From positions 1,426,001-1,490,000 of the forward strand of contig SPDT01000003.1 in assembly GCA_008477525.1 (NCBI GenBank): DNA of 64,000 nt, given 5' to 3'. The notes beneath the pieces were generated by a model, which was not told the origin of the DNA, made no database searches, and was given only the letters and a program-made list of their open reading frames with translations. The translations under genes and the position numbers were made by a program. This document shows positions 43,771 to 58,757 of this stretch, one piece after another. The DNA comes from Hypomyces perniciosus. Taxonomy: Eukaryota > Ascomycota > Sordariomycetes > Hypocreales > Hypocreaceae. The first letter of the stretch is position 1, and every line of letters starts with the position of its first letter.

Positions 43771-46622
43771 CTATAATTGATTGATTGATATACTATTAAC
43801 ATCCTATAGCAAAGGCCACCAATCCCAGTAAGGCAAAAGGACATGCTATACTAGGTCTAACTACAGTATTACTAATAAACACATAAGCTCCCTTATATAG
43901 CATTTTATCGCCTTAGCGGGCATAGTCTTCTAGCTCCACTCCTATCAGCAGGTTAAAGAGACGCAAGAATCTCGCGTAGTATATTAAGTAACCAAGGTCA
44001 ACCCCAGGGGCTAGCCCCATCAATTTATAGGCAATTTAATAGCAAGCTGCAAGTAAATCCCTTATAGGATAAAAAAGTAATAAAAGAAAGAATTAAAAGA
44101 TTAAGTTTAATATTAAGATTAGTTTAGCTTCCTAGCAGCGCGGGTATATTTTAGTAAAGAAGCTAAAGGCCTGCGCTGTTTAGATAAAGTGGTTATAGCT
44201 GGAACCTAGCAGATAAAAGGTTAATTCGCGGATTAAAGGGGCTAATTCTTATTGTTATCTCTTGCTAATCTTCCTGCAATAAAAGATATAGTTATATACT
44301 TTCTTCCTACTATAGCTGCAGCTTATTAGTATATCTTTATACCTAAAGCGCTTATAATACTGCGCGAAGTCCCTATACTAGGACTTAGCGGCTAAAAGAT
44401 AATAAAATTCTTTTTATAAAATCGTTAATTCCTTAGGGTATTTTAAGTTAATAGTTAATTTAAATAGGCAGTATATATTAAATATATTCCCCTCCCATTA
44501 ACTTTTAAAGCTAGTTCTTAGTCTTGCCTTTACCTTTTATTAAAGGAAAGTAAATATAAGTATTATATTGATTGGTTTTAGTTATTTACTGCCTAGTTTT
44601 ACTAACTAGTCTACAGCTTTATTACCCTATATTCTTTAATAGTTAAGGCATTATTAAATATATATATTCTTTTTATAAATACTTTTTAGTCTTTAAAATT
44701 CAATAAAGATTTATTGTAATAAATTTACAGGTATACCTTTAAAATAGTATACTGCAGCTATATTATCTAGATAAATAGTAATATCCCTTAGGTTATTATT
44801 GCTAGCTAAAGCAGCTTTAAGCCCCTTTAAAGCCTTAACTGCCTTACCATTAAATACTTCTATTAGGCTAAATCGGCTATATCCTATAAAGACTTCTTTA
44901 TTATCCTGCTATATAAAGAAGCTATAGCTAATAGCTCCTATAGCAAAGCATAAGCCGTCTATAAATACTACTATATCTTAAAGGGCTACTATAGCTATCT
45001 AGTTATTAAATTCCTTAACAGCTTTAGCTTTATTGCCTAGGAAAAAGGTTTAAGATTTAATTAGTTTAGGGAGAAGGGCTAGTCTTAGGCAACTCCTAGT
45101 AAGCTATATAGTTTACTGTAACTTTATTACAGGCGTTAGAATAGTTTATTTATATAGGCGTTAGCTAGGATAAGTCTTATAGATTAAAGGGTATTAGTTA
45201 TTTAGCGATAGTAGTTTAACTGCAAATTAAAGCTTTTAAGCGTCAAGGAGTTATATTATTAAAGGGATCCTACTTTCTTTATATAGGATTAATATAAAAG
45301 TCATCTTTTATACTAGGAGGATTGCCTATATAGCCTTTCTAAGCACTAGGCTTATATAGTTAAAGAGGTATTGCATTCTATATACCTCTAGGCCTTTATA
45401 CTACACTTCTGCCCTATAGCAGAATACTAGCTTAATATACGCGTAAACAGCTTAGCGCATAAAGTATAGTATAGCCCTTTATATAAAGTTTAAGATACTG
45501 CGGAGCGTATTTGTTACTATATAGGCTTTTATAGCCTATTCCTTAATATATATCTTAAAGCTAAGCTTTTAATTAAGGAAAACGCTAAGCTATTTAATTA
45601 CAACCTTTTTAAAGGCAGTTTTCTTAGTATTATTATATATTACTAGCAGGTTATTTTAAGTATAGTGTTTTAAGAAGTATATTACTTTTATTTTCCTAGG
45701 ATTAAATAATATCGCGTTATCGCTGCCTTATTACTAGAGCTTTTAAAGTGCAGCTATTGCCTAGGCTACTGTTTAATTAAAGGTATCGCCAATAAACAGG
45801 AACACTGCGTTATCTATATAGCTAAACCTTTATAGCTTGCTAATAAGGGATTATTTAATTGCTGCTGTATAGAGCTGGGTAGGGGCAGCGAATAAATAGT
45901 ATATTAAGGCTATATAAAGCAGGAAGAGAATTAAGGATACTGGTAATCTTTCAAGGAGATTATAGCTTAGCGGAAGCAGTTAAATTATTATCTTTTATAG
46001 TTTTACTTAAGCTTTACAGTCTATTATAAAAAAAGAGCCTACTAGGCTATATAGTTAGGCCAGCCTTATTTATATAATCGGAGTATTAACCTATTAGCAA
46101 GGACTGTATTAAAGGCCTTTTAGATATTGGCTGTAATTAGGGTGGCCACTTTGCTGTTATAGAAAGCCAGCTTGACTTTATAGACTAAGGCTATAACTAG
46201 GTTAATACTAGATCTTTTAAAGAGGGCGCTAGCTTATTTAGCGTATAGTACCTGCTGCGCAATTGCGGCGTATACTATCCTTTATATAATAAGGCGTTTA
46301 AGTCTTTTACCTAGGTATAAAAGGAGAGAGATTAGCCTCTAGGCCTTTAAAAATAAAAGATCTTTTTTCCCTAGCTTAAGGATTATTATTACTTTAGCTA
46401 ATTTAAAAGCAGATAAGTAATACCTGATTTTAAGGCAAGTCTTATAGAGGGAGGAGATATATTCTCTAATTACTGGCCAGTAAAGGCATAAAAGGTCTAC
46501 TGTAATATTATTAATGCCTAGGGATATATTTCCTATATATATTATAGCTACTGCTGCTTTTTTTAGCGAGACTATTATAAAGAGAGCAATCTACTATTAT
46601 CAGTTAATTAAAGTCTATAGTT
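43771..46622 (-). mobile_element. Tad1-type LINE C, 3' half (RT and RNase H)
   Basis: On the minus strand, RT motifs are readable through few stops: YLLxAFKLAKVIIILKLGKK, KAYRLISLLYLGK, KVATLITANI, FNTVLANRLILRL (about 46000-46500), then LLERLPVSLILFLLYIALIY and a YIDNA box where YADD is expected (about 45750-45980). RNase H follows (FIDGL, then VKALKGLKAALAS and ITIYLDNIAAVY, about 44700-45000). The 3' end at 43771 finishes in short TCAA repeats. The coding strand is damaged by many C-to-T/G-to-A changes. Continues at 58758. Confidence 0.82.
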
Positions 46623-47025
46623 TGTCGAGGGGGAATTGGCACTCCAAAACACACACACAATATATATATACACCCATACACAACAACTGGTATCGAGCGC
46701 GGGAACCGCGCTCCTGACAGAACCACAAAGCGGCGATTAAGTAATATAGGGGCTAAAAAGATACTGCAGATCATTTAATTATAATGCCGGCAGCTAAAAG
46801 CAACCAACAGTTACCTTTATACGCCTCAGCAATTGTGTTCTCATAGGTAGGGTTATATGTTAAAGGGGGGAGAAGGTTATTATTTATTAAACTAGGTCTA
46901 TCTATATATCTTTATACTCCTATACTTTCCTAATCCAGTAGCTGTTTAAATAAGCAGTTAACCTTTTTTAAGTAAGCTAATAAGAAAAAATGCTGGTGTA
47001 TTAAGCATATCAGTTACCCCTGATA
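46623..47025 (-). repeat. LTR of element D (3' LTR in its orientation)
   Basis: 403 bases, aligned without gaps at its ends to 58355-58757. The differences I compared by eye are nearly all transitions (for example GATA versus GACA at the end). Confidence 0.85.
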
Positions 47026-49600
47026 AAACCCTCCCTATAAGCATTCGCGAATGAAAGTAGCGAATCTCGACAAAACGCTGTTCCTATTAATCCCCCTAAT
47101 ACCAGTATAATAACATTTAAGGAAAATATAAATAATATAGGAAAGTAGCGGAAAGAGTATTATTAAAAGAAAGAAAGAAAAAAAAAAAGGGAAAGAAAAT
47201 TAAAAGTAAAACTACCGCTATTTATATTATTAATTCCTCCCTATCTAATCTATATTAAATTATTCCCTTCCTGTCAGAATTATCGTAATTAAATAGTCCC
47301 CTTTTATTAATCTTTTTATTGCCGGGTATTTTAAGCTGCTATCTGCTTATTTTATATTAGTTATTTTATTATTTATATAGGTATATAAACTTATTCTTAG
47401 ATATTATCCTAAGCCGATTTATCTATTAGCCTAAATAGGGTTAAGCTATAGTATATATTTAAGGCTGTAATTCGCTAGACTTAAGAATATTAAAGTGTAG
47501 TTTTCCTTATTGCTGCTATAAAGGCTACTGTTATAGCTTACCTTCTTTCGCCTAGTTTTAAAAAAGCCTTCTTATCGTCTTTAATTGCTTGCTGGTTAAG
47601 TTCAGTAGTAACTCTTAAAACTCTTTTATCCTTTAAGTTTTAGTTGTCCTTTAATGTATCGGAAAAGCTATTACTTTCTTTAAAGGAAACCGACTCTGTG
47701 TCCGAGGTTTTAGCATTATTAGCGACAGCTAGCACAGTTAGCGGGGGTCCTATAGGTTATAGCGTTACTGAGAAATGCATTGATTTACTTTTAGTTGCTA
47801 GTCCTGCTATTATTTTTATAAAAGATACTGCTTATATTGCTAGGCTAGCAGTATTATTTTATTTCTTCGCTACTAATACTATTTATAAAGTAAAAGAGAA
47901 TACTTTTCTTTTCTTTTACTATAACTGGCTCAGCTATATAATTAAAGTTGCAGGTATTATTAATATAGGAAGTTATATTCTAGGTACTAGCTGCTATTAT
48001 TAAAATCTTCTTTAAATACCTAAAAGTAGAAAGGCAATTAATTATTGAGAAAAATTATTATTATAACAGATTAACCTATTCTCCTTTATAAGGTTATTTA
48101 CTAGTACTTTTAGGTTAGCTAGGCATTAACTATTAATCTTTATTATATTCCTTTTATAAATTATTCTAGGAGGAGCCTATTAGCTTTAATTTAACTTAAT
48201 TAAATAATACCTAATCGAAAAAGGTAAAATATCTTTAATGTTTATCCTAGAATTTATAATAGTAAGTTTATTTACTGTTAAAGATTAATATAAAACCTAA
48301 ATAATATCTATACAGCTTTTAGTTAAGTATTTAAAGTATAGGTACTAGCATTAATCCTAGAGTAGAAGTTTAAATCCCTCTAGGTTAATCGTTCTATGCT
48401 TTCTAAGGTTAAAGGAGATAGGGATCCTGCTTAAAGGTTTTACTAGTCGATTTAATTTAACGCCAATAAGTCTATAAAGCGTTTACTAGATCTAGAATAG
48501 GCTTAAATAGCCATATTTATTAGCTTTAAGTTATTCTATATACAGGACTATATAAAAGCTAAATAAATAAGGAAATCCGGCTTTCTTGACTATATAGGCC
48601 TATAAATCGAGGAACTGCTGCGCTTAACGCTCGCGGTTATATCTATAAAAGTTAAAGTAGTAAAGGTACCTGCATTTATTAAAAATATAAATATACCAGT
48701 ATTTAAAGAAATAGATTAACCCTGTAAAAATTTATTATCCTTTAATAAAGTATTAGAAGTCTTATAGTTTATTAAAAATACTAAAAGCTTAAAGTATTAT
48801 TTAATTAAAGGTAAAGGCACCTTTAAAAGTATCTATAAGTATTATTATTTTAATTTAAGCTACTTTAATAGTCGCTAATCCTTTTACTATTATATAAAGT
48901 ATTGCCTTTAAAGTAAAGTTTAATGTTTATCTTTTATAAAAAAGGTTATATAAAAAGTTATAAATATCTTTAATATAAAAACGCTATTTATTTACTTTAA
49001 AGTTAAGCATTAATATAAAATTCTTATAGTAAATATAGCTTAAAGTAATTATTATTTTAACTAATAGTTATAGGTAGCTAATAGTATATTAATTAAGTTA
49101 AAGGTAAATCTATAATAATTAATAGCTATATTAATTTGCAATAAAACTAACAGTAAGGTTTTATTTATTTAGCCTAAAAAAGTTCCTAGTGCAGTTTAAG
49201 GATATTTAATTAATATAGCAGGGGAATAGAGTTTTTAGTTTATTTTCTATAAGCTAGAAAAATAAAGTAAAAGGGTAAGGGTTTTTCTTTAAATAGGATA
49301 TTATAGTAAAGAAAAAAAGGGTATAATTAAATAGTTCTAAAGCAGGATTTAAAGTAAAGGCAATATTTTAATTATAGTAAAACAGGATTATATTTAAATG
49401 GATAAAGAAAAGACAGAGAGGTAAAGTATAATATTATTTTTATCTTTTTATAGGTATAGGTGTATAGTTTAGTGTATAAGGTGGTTTCTTTATTGTGCGT
49501 AAATTACTATTCCTTTAAAGTAGCCTCTATAACTCGCTTATTTTTTTCTCTTTTTTTTTCTCTTTCTCTTTTCTCTTTTTCTTAATCTTTTCTCAGCTAT
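47026..49600. other. Element D interior beyond pol, content unexplained
   Basis: Includes a 119-codon open frame on the + strand (47644-48003, TTG start, several hydrophobic stretches) that is unusual in RIP-decayed DNA, and a pyrimidine-rich run at about 49540-49600 (purine-rich on element D's coding strand). Could be an extra 3' ORF of D or a further nested insertion; I cannot decide. Confidence 0.35.
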
Positions 49601-52600
49601 TATTTAATTATAGAGGATCCTGCTAAAAAAGCCTACTATTAGTTGCCTAATATAGCCGACTTTGTTAATATACTTATTATAAGCGAGAAAACCTTTAGCG
49701 AGATTTCTTTATCTTAGAAAAGTTAAACCTAGCTTTATCTCTCTGCTTAGCCGTTTACTTTAAATAAAGCTTTGGTAAATAAGTATTATTTAATTAGTAT
49801 CTTTATTCTAACTCTATTTAAGTCTAAGAGTATTTTGCTGTTTAGATTATAGGTAGTATTAATATTAATCAGTTAAACTTGCCAATTTATTTAAAGATTG
49901 CTTTCTCCCTTTTATTTGCATTATCTTTATTGCTTTTATTATTTATAAAAGGTTATACCTTTAAGGAATATTTTTAGCGCTATGCTTTTAAAGGCTTTTA
50001 ATTATATCTTTAAAATATTATATGCGCTATTAAAAGAAAGCTTTTTAAGCCTATTTATATCCCGGTAAAGATTTTGTATATTTATAGGTAGTTTTTTTAT
50101 ACTCTTTTTAAGCAGATAAAGTATATTAAGGCCTTATTTATATTATTTTACAGACAGCGCAATCCTTAGTTCTGCTAAGGGTACCTTTAGACTTAATCTA
50201 TTACTATTATAACTGCTAAGGAATATATTTTATTCCCTTTTTACAACTGTATCTTTATCCCAGGTTTTTAATAAAAGGACTATTTAAATTGCCTTTAATT
50301 TAAGGCCTTTTCTTATACTTAGCGATATCTTCCTGGTTATTAGCTTTAATAAAGTGACCGAGGTATAGCTACTACTTTCTTTAAAAAGGATTAAACATTT
50401 ACTTTTATTAAGCCAGTAGTCTCTAACTATTTTAATCTTTTAATAGCTTTTTATTTTATAAAAGACTTTCTTTATTTTAAAAGAAATAAAAAGGCAAAGA
50501 GTTAGGCAATTTAATAAGTTTAAAAGTTTATTTTAGCTTTTGCTATTAAAAAATAAGCGGTTAATAGGGAAATATAGTTAATAAATTATTTAATCTTATA
50601 GTTCTTTTCTTTATAGTATACCTAGGTTATATTTTTTATAAGCAGGGCAGTAAACTTTAATTAGCAGCTATCTCCTCCCTTTTAAAAATAGCACTTAGCA
50701 GCTGTTTTTTAAGAATATTACTATTTATCCTCCTTTATATATCTTCTATATAAAGGTAATTATCTTAATTTATCTGGTTTATTCCAGGAATAGCTACCTT
50801 AAAGTATTATAAAGGACTGTATCTTAGTCAGAATATCTCTTCTTCCTCTAACTTATAAGTATATACCCTAATTCTTAGCCAGACTATTTAATCTTATTAA
50901 CTATATATTCCTTTAATAGTTAAAGAGTTGCTGTAAAGCTTTTCGAGTTTTTGGTTATTAATAACCTTAATTATCGCTTTATTAACTACTTTATCTTTAA
51001 ATAAATCTTTATCTGCCTTTAGGTCCTAATCTATAAAAGTCTCTTTATTATCTTTAGCTACCTATTAGCTGAATTTATTTTTTATAAACTTCTTTAAATA
51101 TTCGCTTAAATAAATTTTATTAAGCAGGACCCTATTTAATATTTTTAGTTTATATACTCTTATTATATCTGTTTAAAACTTAATCTTAAATAGGCCTAGC
51201 TAATATATCTTTAATTTTGCATCTTTTAAAAGGTCCCTTTAATGCTTTGTATTATAAAGTAAAATAAAGTCGCTAGGGAGAAGTAGTTTAACTGCTTTCC
51301 GCAGTAAATACTAATTATTAATATCTATCCTTTTAACTAATATTTAGCGAAATACAGTTACTTTTTCCCAGGCTATTTTAACATCTCCCTTTTTTCTTTT
51401 AAATATGCGGATATACACTATTAATTAATCTTCTATTATATAGACTTTATCCCAGTTAATTAGCCGCTAAGTAAATAGTTTTACTTTTAAGGGAAAAATT
51501 AGTTCCTAGCCAAATAATAGGTAAAACGCAGAATACCCTATCAAGCTTTTTACTATATATCTATCAGCTATAATCGCTTTATCTAAGTTCTAAAACTACT
51601 TTTTATTAAGCCCAGCTATCTTTACTAATACTAATATTAAGCTTTAATAGCTAACCTTTACTGCAGCATTAGCTTTAAGGTTATATACTAATATCTAAAT
51701 AATTTTAACTCCTAGATTAATTAATACTTTTAAAAGTATTTTTTTTATTTCTAGTCCCTTATCTATAATAACTTAAATTATTATATTAAATTAATATATC
51801 CATTTAAATATAAACTTTATTATTACTGCTAATAATAAAGTAGGTATAGGTTTTACTTTTACTTATCTATAAAAGTTATATCTTCTTTTAAACAGGTAGA
51901 TATATTTACAGTTACTTGGGATATATTAGGTATTAAAATAAACCTTCTTTATAGGCCTAGTTAGTTCTATTGTAATAGCTGGCTCTTTAAGGCGGTATAG
52001 ATTAAAGCTTTAATACTGGGGGCATAATATAACTGCCTTATATATATTGTTTTATATCTATAGCCATTAGTATCTTTTTTTCAGGAATTAGAAAGTTACC
52101 TTTTAGCCTTTATAGCCTATTTTAGCATAGCACTGCTAGATAGCTATTTTCTTTAAAGTTAGGCTATTAAAGATAAATGCAGGTTAGCGGCAGTATTTTA
52201 TTAATTTTGCCTATAACTTCCTATCTTTTACAATAAACCTTTTTACTTTATTCCTAAATTGCTAAAAGTCTATAGCTAAAAGATTAAATAGTCTCTATAT
52301 TATTTAAAAGTACTGCGCAATTTATTAAAACTCCTCGCTATACTTTTCCCTTAATAGTGTAAATGAAATTGTGCCTAAGTGTATATCTATAAAATCTTCT
52401 AAGTCCCCTTTTTTCTCAGCTTTAGCTTTATCTATAGCGGTTACCGGTTTACAGGATAAAGTATCCGCTATAATATTTTCTTTCCTGGGAATATATTTAG
52501 CAGTAAAGTTAAAAAGAAGGATATAATTAATCTATTAAGTTATATACCCGCCAGGGATATTATTAATTCTATTATTTATTTAATTAATAACTACCTTAGC

Positions 52601-55600
52601 GTCTGTTTTTAATATAAATAAAAGCTTATAGATATAAATATATAGCCTTTTAAAGGCTTAGAGTAAAGCTTTATATTCTTTTTTTATAGCGTTATACTTT
52701 ATTTCCAATAAAAGCCAGCATTTACTTTTATATTAAATTAATTATCTTTTCTTTTTTATAATCTATATTAAAATAGCCCTTTAGCCTACTATACTGGCAT
52801 TAACTATAAAGATTACCTCTTTATATCCCTCACTTATATTTAATATCACCAATATTAAAGCGGAAGTAATAAGCTCTTTAAGTTTATCTATAGTTTACTA
52901 TTATTCCTCAGTCTACTTCCAAGGGGCATTTTTCTTTAATAGGGTCATTAAGGGCTTAATAATCCACACAAAATATTCAATCTAGCATCTATAATAGCTA
53001 ACCAGACTAAAAAAAGATCAAACTTTATTAATAGTCTTATAATTCTCTTATTCTTTAATTTTAATAATTTTGCCTATAGCTAATTAGCGCCTTTCTATTC
53101 TACATAAATACCCTATTAACTTAGCGGATTCCTAATAAAAGACTAATTTCACTGCTAAAATTATATATCCTAATAGTTTAATATTTACCAGGGTCTTATT
53201 TAGGTTTTACAGATACTTTAAAATATAGCGTCGAACCCTAGGTATTACTTCTTTACCGCTATATATAGACTTTAAACCTTACACCGCAATATTATCTAAG
53301 AATAATCAGCAAACTATAGGTATAAAATTAAATAATATTTAAAGAATAATATACTGAAATTATATTATTAAGTTTATAGCGCCTATTAGAAGAGTATAGT
53401 ATCTTAAGAGGCCAATAAGGCTTATAAATATAGTTATATTTTGGCTTTTTTTATTAAAAGGGATTTAATTATAGCCTAAGAAAAAGTCTAGTAATAACAG
53501 TATTATATAACCTGCAAAATCCTTGCTAAATTAGTCTATACTTAAGGGAATAAAGGTATCCTTAATAGTCACCTTATTTATTTATATAATAAAGTTAATA
53601 AAGCGAAAGCCGCCATTTTTCTTTTATATTAAGAAAAACAGGTTTCTATATAGCTTATAGCCTTCCTTTAAAAGACCTTTTTTAATATATACTTATAGCA
53701 GGTTAACTACTTTCTTCTCTATACCCTTAAAGATTAAGATATTACTGCTCTACTAAACATTATACTCTACTATATAAATAGTCTATAGTAAGGTAATCTT
53801 AGGGTTTAGCTTTTTATATTTTATAAAATCCCAGGAAAGTGCTATTTCCCTGTTTTTTAAGATCTGCATTAAAATTACAGTTTCTTATATTATCAGTTTC
53901 CCTTTTACTATCTTTAAGATTACTACTAGGCGGTCTAGTATAAATCTTAACCCAGCTTCAATTAGTAAAAACTTTAATATAATATATTTAGCGAATAGGG
54001 TATTAAAGTTTAAATTATCCTTAACTTTATCCTACTTCTTTTATTTTTAATAAAGACTTTTAGCAGGAATAAAACTATTAGATAGGGCATTATTTACTAG
54101 ATAGATTTTTATGCCTTTCTTTTTATATATAGTATTAATTCTAATCCGCTCGCGCTTCTGCGCTCTCCTTTAAAACCTTCTCCTTTATTCCTCTACTCTT
54201 TTAAATTCCTCTACTGCTTTCTTTATTGCTTTTATTTAATTTTCAACTTATCAGCTAATAATAGCCAAATTAAATCCTCTTTAACTTATTCCGATAGTCT
54301 ATATAAAACCTCCTCCCTAAAAGTAAAGTAAAGGTTTTCTAAGCTTTCTTCCACTTTATTAACTTTATACTTAAATATAAAGTTAATATTTATTTTAGCC
54401 TTAAGTTATATAATACCTCTATTTTATATTCCTAATAAATAACTCTAGCAGTTAAAGTAATAACTAAAATATTCCTTATTTTATATTTTATATATAAATC
54501 TCTATTCTTTAATATATAATTAAATATTAACTGCGCGGCCTAAATAAATAGCATCTTAAAGATAAAGGGCATTAAAACGTTATTAAATATAATATAAAAT
54601 CTAGCTGCTATCTAAGCATTGCCTATATATACCTAAATAACAGTTTTACTGTATATATTTACTTACCTATTATTAAATACAGTATTAACTGCTTTACAGG
54701 AATATATTATTACACTATATTTTACAGCTAGCTAATAAAAAATAATATTTCCCTTTAACCCTAAATCTATAAATACTTCAATAAATATACTATCAGGCTC
54801 TCTTAAATATACCTATATTTATAGTAGGTCCTATAAATAGTAAAAGATCTTTCTTATTTAAACTATATAAATCCAGGTTATAGACTTCTATAACCAATTT
54901 ACTTTATAGTTAACAGCTATATATAGTTACTTTAGCTTATAAAAGTATATTTCTAAAGGTAATAATAGGTTTAGGTCTTTAAGATTAAATAACTCTTTAT
55001 TTAATAATCCTTTTACTAATAGGGGTTATAAGGTTATAGTTTTAAGAGGTTAGTCTTATAGCAATTAAACAACTTATATAGTTAATTCTATATATATAGT
55101 TATTATATTTAATCTTTTTAACAGTTTTTCCTTTAAAGGATATTTATATATAAAGATAGACATTACTTAATGCAAGGTATATTTAAAGACAGTTAAGTTA
55201 ATTTTCCTATAAAACTGTATTTTAGTAATCTTTTATAATTTCGCAATTAAATCTGCTTTTAAAATATTCGCGAGTTTTAGAATAGTATTTAAAAAAGTAT
55301 TAGTTTTAAGCTTAATCGCGTTATCTAGAATTGCTGCTTGGATTATTATTTTAGCTTGCTCTGCTCCTAGTAATTCCTCCTTATTCTTAGCGCCTTTAAT
55401 TCCGCCTTCTTTATTGCATTGCAGTCTAGACAGTATAGCCTTTAAGGTTATAAGTATAGGGTTTAAATACAGTTACTCTTTCTTAATCAGTTTTTCCACC
55501 TAAAGCAGCAATGGCTCCTCCTCAGTTTACTTATCCGCCTCGTTAATTATGCGAACACGCTTTTATCCCCTGCTAGTTATAGGGTTAGCGAGGAGAGTTT

Positions 55601-58354
55601 AATTAAATAATTCCTCAGTTAAACTGGCCTAGTTATATTTATCTAAAAGTTCTTTTAAAGAGGCTATTTTAGCTAGGTTTATAGAAAAATTCTTAACCCT
55701 TTCTACTTATATATTATCCCTTTTTTCAGCAATTATTTAATCTCTGCCTGTAAAGCATATAATATTTATTATTAATCCCTTTACAGGAATTATATTTAAC
55801 CTTTACAATACCTAGATTTTAAATATCTCCCTATACACTACTTTATTATAGACAGTATTAAAGAGTTTAGCCTTATAAGTAGTCGGTTCCCAGTTAAAGA
55901 AGCTAAGTTTTATCTTTTCGCAAATAACAGGCTTAAGGAAACCTTATTCTAAGCTTTAAACAATTTTACCTAAAGCACTAGTATTTTTTATATATAAGTC
56001 TTGACAGTTATAATTAATGTAATAAATTAAAGCAGGACTAAGGTTTTCCGCAGGCTTACCTAAACTATTTTTACTATTAGGTTATATATTATAAACTTAT
56101 AGCCTTTATTATAGGCTAATTTAGCGTAATTCCAGGGAAAATAGTCTTTATTTTTATAATACTAGCAGTATTTAATATTAATAACTGCCCTTAAGTAATT
56201 AATAAGGAAAGTATTTAGTATATTATTATATAGAAGGTCTATTATATTAATATTATTGATAGCGATTATTAAAGTAAAAGGTCCTCGTTTAGGTTTATTG
56301 CTACTAATAGTAATGCAATAATATTCTCTTTCTCTTAGGTTAATTGCCATTTCCTTCTATTAGAGGAGTTAAATCGCTAGTTTATTAAATTTTTCAGATA
56401 AAGCATTTATTTAATCTTTAAGCTGTAAAGTTATAGTTAATTCCGCAGGTTTAGGCTATTCTTCTTTTCGCTTTCTTATCTTTAAGCTTAACTTTAACTT
56501 AAATAAATCTAATAAGTCCCTAGTCTTAAATAATCTTTTATTAAACTCCTGAGAACAGGCTCTTTAAATATTAAACTCTGCTAGTATTCTATTATAGAAA
56601 AGTATCTAGACCTTAGTATACACTAAATCCTTGAAATTATTAATTTCCTCAATCCCTTTAAAAGCTATTACCAGCCAGAGCAGCTTTAATAGTATTACTT
56701 TCGCAATATTATAAGAATACAGTATCGCTATTTTTTAATTTTTCTTATTAAGCTTTTAACAGAGATATTAATATTAAAGCAACCAATCCATTACAGACTA
56801 TATTCCTATAGGTTTATAGCAATAAAGGTTTTAGAGTTATACTATATATAATTCCAATTAATCTTTATCCTATTACTTATAGTATTGCAAAAGTTTTTTC
56901 TTTATTTTATCCCAGTTAATACTTTCCTTAATAAAAATCTAAACTATCTTCTATTCCTTTACTTTTATAAATAGTTCCAGGTACCTCCTTTAATCCCTAG
57001 TTAAAATTCCTTAATCTTTTATTTTTTACTTATAGTTTCTTAGGAATTAGGATATATTTTCACTATTAAATTTGCTTATAAAGTTAATCCCTATTAATAG
57101 CTTTATGCCTTAAATATTCTTAAAGGCTTAAATAAAAAAGAGGAACTTTTAAGATAATAACTTCCCCTTTTCCGCTAAAAAGCCTAATCTTTCCCTAGAT
57201 TTTATTATAATAAACGTAAATATTATTAATATTAAGTTAAGTATATAATTAAATAATTCCTTAGGTTAAGGGGTTAAAGATAAAGTCGCGTCTAGTATCC
57301 CAGTAAAAGGAGGTTATTAATTTAATTCAGACTCTTTTACTTTAAGTTAAAGTAAATTGTTAGAGTCTCGATCAAATAGTTCTTTAATGAAAAAATACCT
57401 TTTCTCCTGCAGATTAAAGTTATCTAACTCGGATAACTGGCCTTTAAAGGAGTATTCTTCTCTTAGCTAAAAAAGGGATATATTCCTTTAATAATAGAGC
57501 TGTAGCGATATATTCTGCTAATATAGGGAGTTCTTTCATAAAGAAAAAGGGTTATGTTTATCTGTTTAGGATAAAGAAATTAGCTAGTCTTTTAAAGATA
57601 GCTTCTTGCGTTAATACTGGTTGCAAGATATTAGATTATTATTATTTTTATATCTTCTTTAAATATCTTTAATATAAGTAAAGATAGCCTATATACCAGA
57701 GATTATAAAAGCAGTAAAAATAATACTTTTATTTAAAATTAAGAAAAACCCAGCCAAGAATATCAGCAAAACCAAAATAAAGTCTCTATACCAGGAGATT
57801 AAATAATTAATATATCCCTTATCAGCCCCCTATAGCCGTTCCACCTATTAACCTACCCACTAATAAATAAAATAGGGGTTGCAATAATATATTAATAGTT
57901 TAAGGGGGCTTAAGTTATATAGTGCTAACCATTTTACCTATATATTTACTTTTACTATAGTGACTAGTTTTTCAGTAATTTTCCTTAAAATCTTAGCTCT
58001 TAATTAGCAGGTATTATTAACTGGTAGTTTCTTAAGGTTCCGCTCTTTTATTATATTTTAATGCATTATGCCCAGGTTAACTAATCTTAATATCTTTTCG
58101 GAAATTGTAACTAGATAACCTGCGTTTTCAAAGTTAAGTATTATACTAATCTATATTAAATGGTTACAGAAGGGGTTTTAGGCTGTTTCCCTTAGCTAAT
58201 CGTTTTATATTTATATAAAGACTAGGTAAAGCTAGCCTGTAATTCTATTAGTAGTTAGGTAAGGGTAGGTCTTAGTGGCAGCATAAAAGTGCCCTTAGTA
58301 ATTACTTCCTAGAATGCAATCCCTAAAATTTCCCCCTATCTCAATCACCAGTTT

Positions 58355-58757
58355 TATCGAGGGGGAATTGGCACTCTAAAACACATATATAATACACACA
58401 CACACCCACACACAATAACTGGTATCGAGCGCGGGAACCGCGCTCCTAACAGAACCACAAAGCAGCGATTAAGTAATATAAGGGCTAAAAAGATACTGCG
58501 GATCATTTAATTATAATGCCAGCAGCCAAAAGCAACCAACGGTTACCTTTATACGCCTCAGCGACTGTATTCTTATAGGTGGGGTTATGTGTTAAAGGGG
58601 GGAGAAGGTTATTGTTTATTAAACTAGGTCTATCTGTATATCTTTATACTCCCGTGCTTTCTTAATCCAGTAGCTGCTTAAATAAGCAGCCAACCTTTCT
58701 CGGGTAAGCTAACAAGAAAAAATGCTGGTGCGTTGGGCATATCAGTTACCCCCGACA
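58355..58757 (-). repeat. LTR of element D (5' LTR in its orientation)
   Basis: Slightly less mutated than its partner (retains CCCCCGACA). Adjacent TGGTGATTGAG on the minus strand is a candidate tRNA primer site. Confidence 0.85.

Larger units (their letters stand above)
46623..58757 (-). mobile_element. Ty3/gypsy retrotransposon D (12.1 kb), nested in LINE C
   Basis: Direct LTRs of 403 bases at both ends, each TGTCGAGGGG-like to CCCCGACA-like. Minus orientation is shown by TGGTGATTGAG (a likely primer-binding site) just inside the 58355 LTR and AGGGAGGG (polypurine tract) just inside the 46623 LTR. Minus-strand RT remnants (AINLIIQFQYIILYIL, RLFLDNIAV, EVIPRVRRYILKYLQNLNKTL) lie at about 53150-53450, RNase H (EIKYNAIKKEYKALL) and the YIPGKENIIADTLS linker at about 52450-52720, with integrase expected below that. 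Decayed by RIP-like changes. 12 kb is long for the class and 47026-49600 is unexplained. No matching target duplication found. Confidence 0.8.
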
